This document shows positions 63,928-64,000 of a DNA stretch of 64,000 bases, in pieces; position 1 is the stretch's first letter; every line of letters begins with the position of its first letter. The notes beneath the pieces were generated by a model. It did not search any database, was not told where the DNA came from, and was given only the letters and a program-made list of their open reading frames with translations. Origin of the DNA: a virus; IMG/VR virus record IMGVR_UViG_3300031841_003468, positions 89,712 to 153,711 of that record. The stretch is one strand, 5' to 3'. Position numbers and translations under genes: made by a program.

Positions 63928-64000
63928 TAGAATTGAAATTTACAGTGTCTTGTAAGTACGTGGATTACAAGCATATGGTACAAAAGTTGGTGTAGTGAAC

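Larger units (their letters stand above)
63665..64000. other. Non-coding region with promoter and structured elements
   Basis: No convincing gene in the last ~336 bases. A minus-strand -10 TATAAT (plus 63711-63716) is a possible start for the minus-strand cluster, with no good -35. Two hairpins follow (63869-63927 and 63949-63971). A plus-strand leader for a gene beyond the window is possible. Confidence 0.5.

Noticed and set aside
63965-64000. Possible tRNA start at the right edge (GTTGGTGTAGTG)
   Set aside because: The D-arm-like string is suggestive but no acceptor or anticodon arms can be drawn before the window ends.

Overview
The window looks like the late-gene half of a large, AT-rich, tailed bacteriophage (or prophage-like) genome with a long, apparently non-contractile tail. 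About 59 kb of tightly packed plus-strand genes encode head and tail: ERCC4-type nuclease, ClpP-like protease, large terminase, portal, a protease/scaffold fusion, decoration and major capsid proteins, fibres and spikes, head-tail connectors, tail tube, tail chaperones, a 2196-residue tape measure, and a very large tail-tip module. No sheath gene is visible, so a siphovirus-like tail is the best reading; at the usual ~0.15 nm per residue the tape measure implies roughly 330 nm (inference). The last plus-strand gene is a Tat-exported DUF1501 protein. That family is especially abundant in Planctomycetota, so a planctomycete or related aquatic host is a reasonable guess, but only a guess.

Layout: 1-8.6 kb packaging and capsid; 8.7-22.9 kb a 14-kb island of fibre and spike genes rich in beta-helix and repetitive sequence; 22.9-25.8 kb connectors, neck and tail completion; 25.9-36.1 kb tail tube, two paralogous chaperone-like genes and the tape measure; 36.1-58.4 kb tail-tip and minor tail genes, including a 3466-residue giant; 58.4-59.9 kb a cysteine-rich small protein and an abundant-type structural protein; 60.0-61.3 kb the DUF1501 gene with its own sigma70-like promoter and terminator. 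A terminator between convergent genes then separates a short minus-strand cluster (61.3-63.7 kb) that looks like replication/recombination functions: zinc-ribbon protein, Rad52-like annealing-type protein, Vsr-like homing-type endonuclease, and a glycosyltransferase-like phage protein. The final ~340 bases are non-coding and structured.

Gene expression: six of the larger plus-strand intergenic gaps carry the same element, TTGTGTA followed by an AT-rich hexamer, upstream of portal, protease/scaffold, the fibre island, tail tube, tape measure and the 316-residue structural protein. It is the best candidate for this phage's late promoter. Rho-independent terminators follow the capsid gene and the 316-residue gene, and a third terminator-like hairpin sits, unexpectedly, between a promoter-like element and the tape measure gene. 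Many other gene junctions are start/stop overlaps, suggesting long translationally coupled operons.

Not seen: small terminase, lysis genes, integrase, tRNAs, CRISPR arrays or insertion sequences. All function calls are from reading the translated sequences; none was checked by database search.
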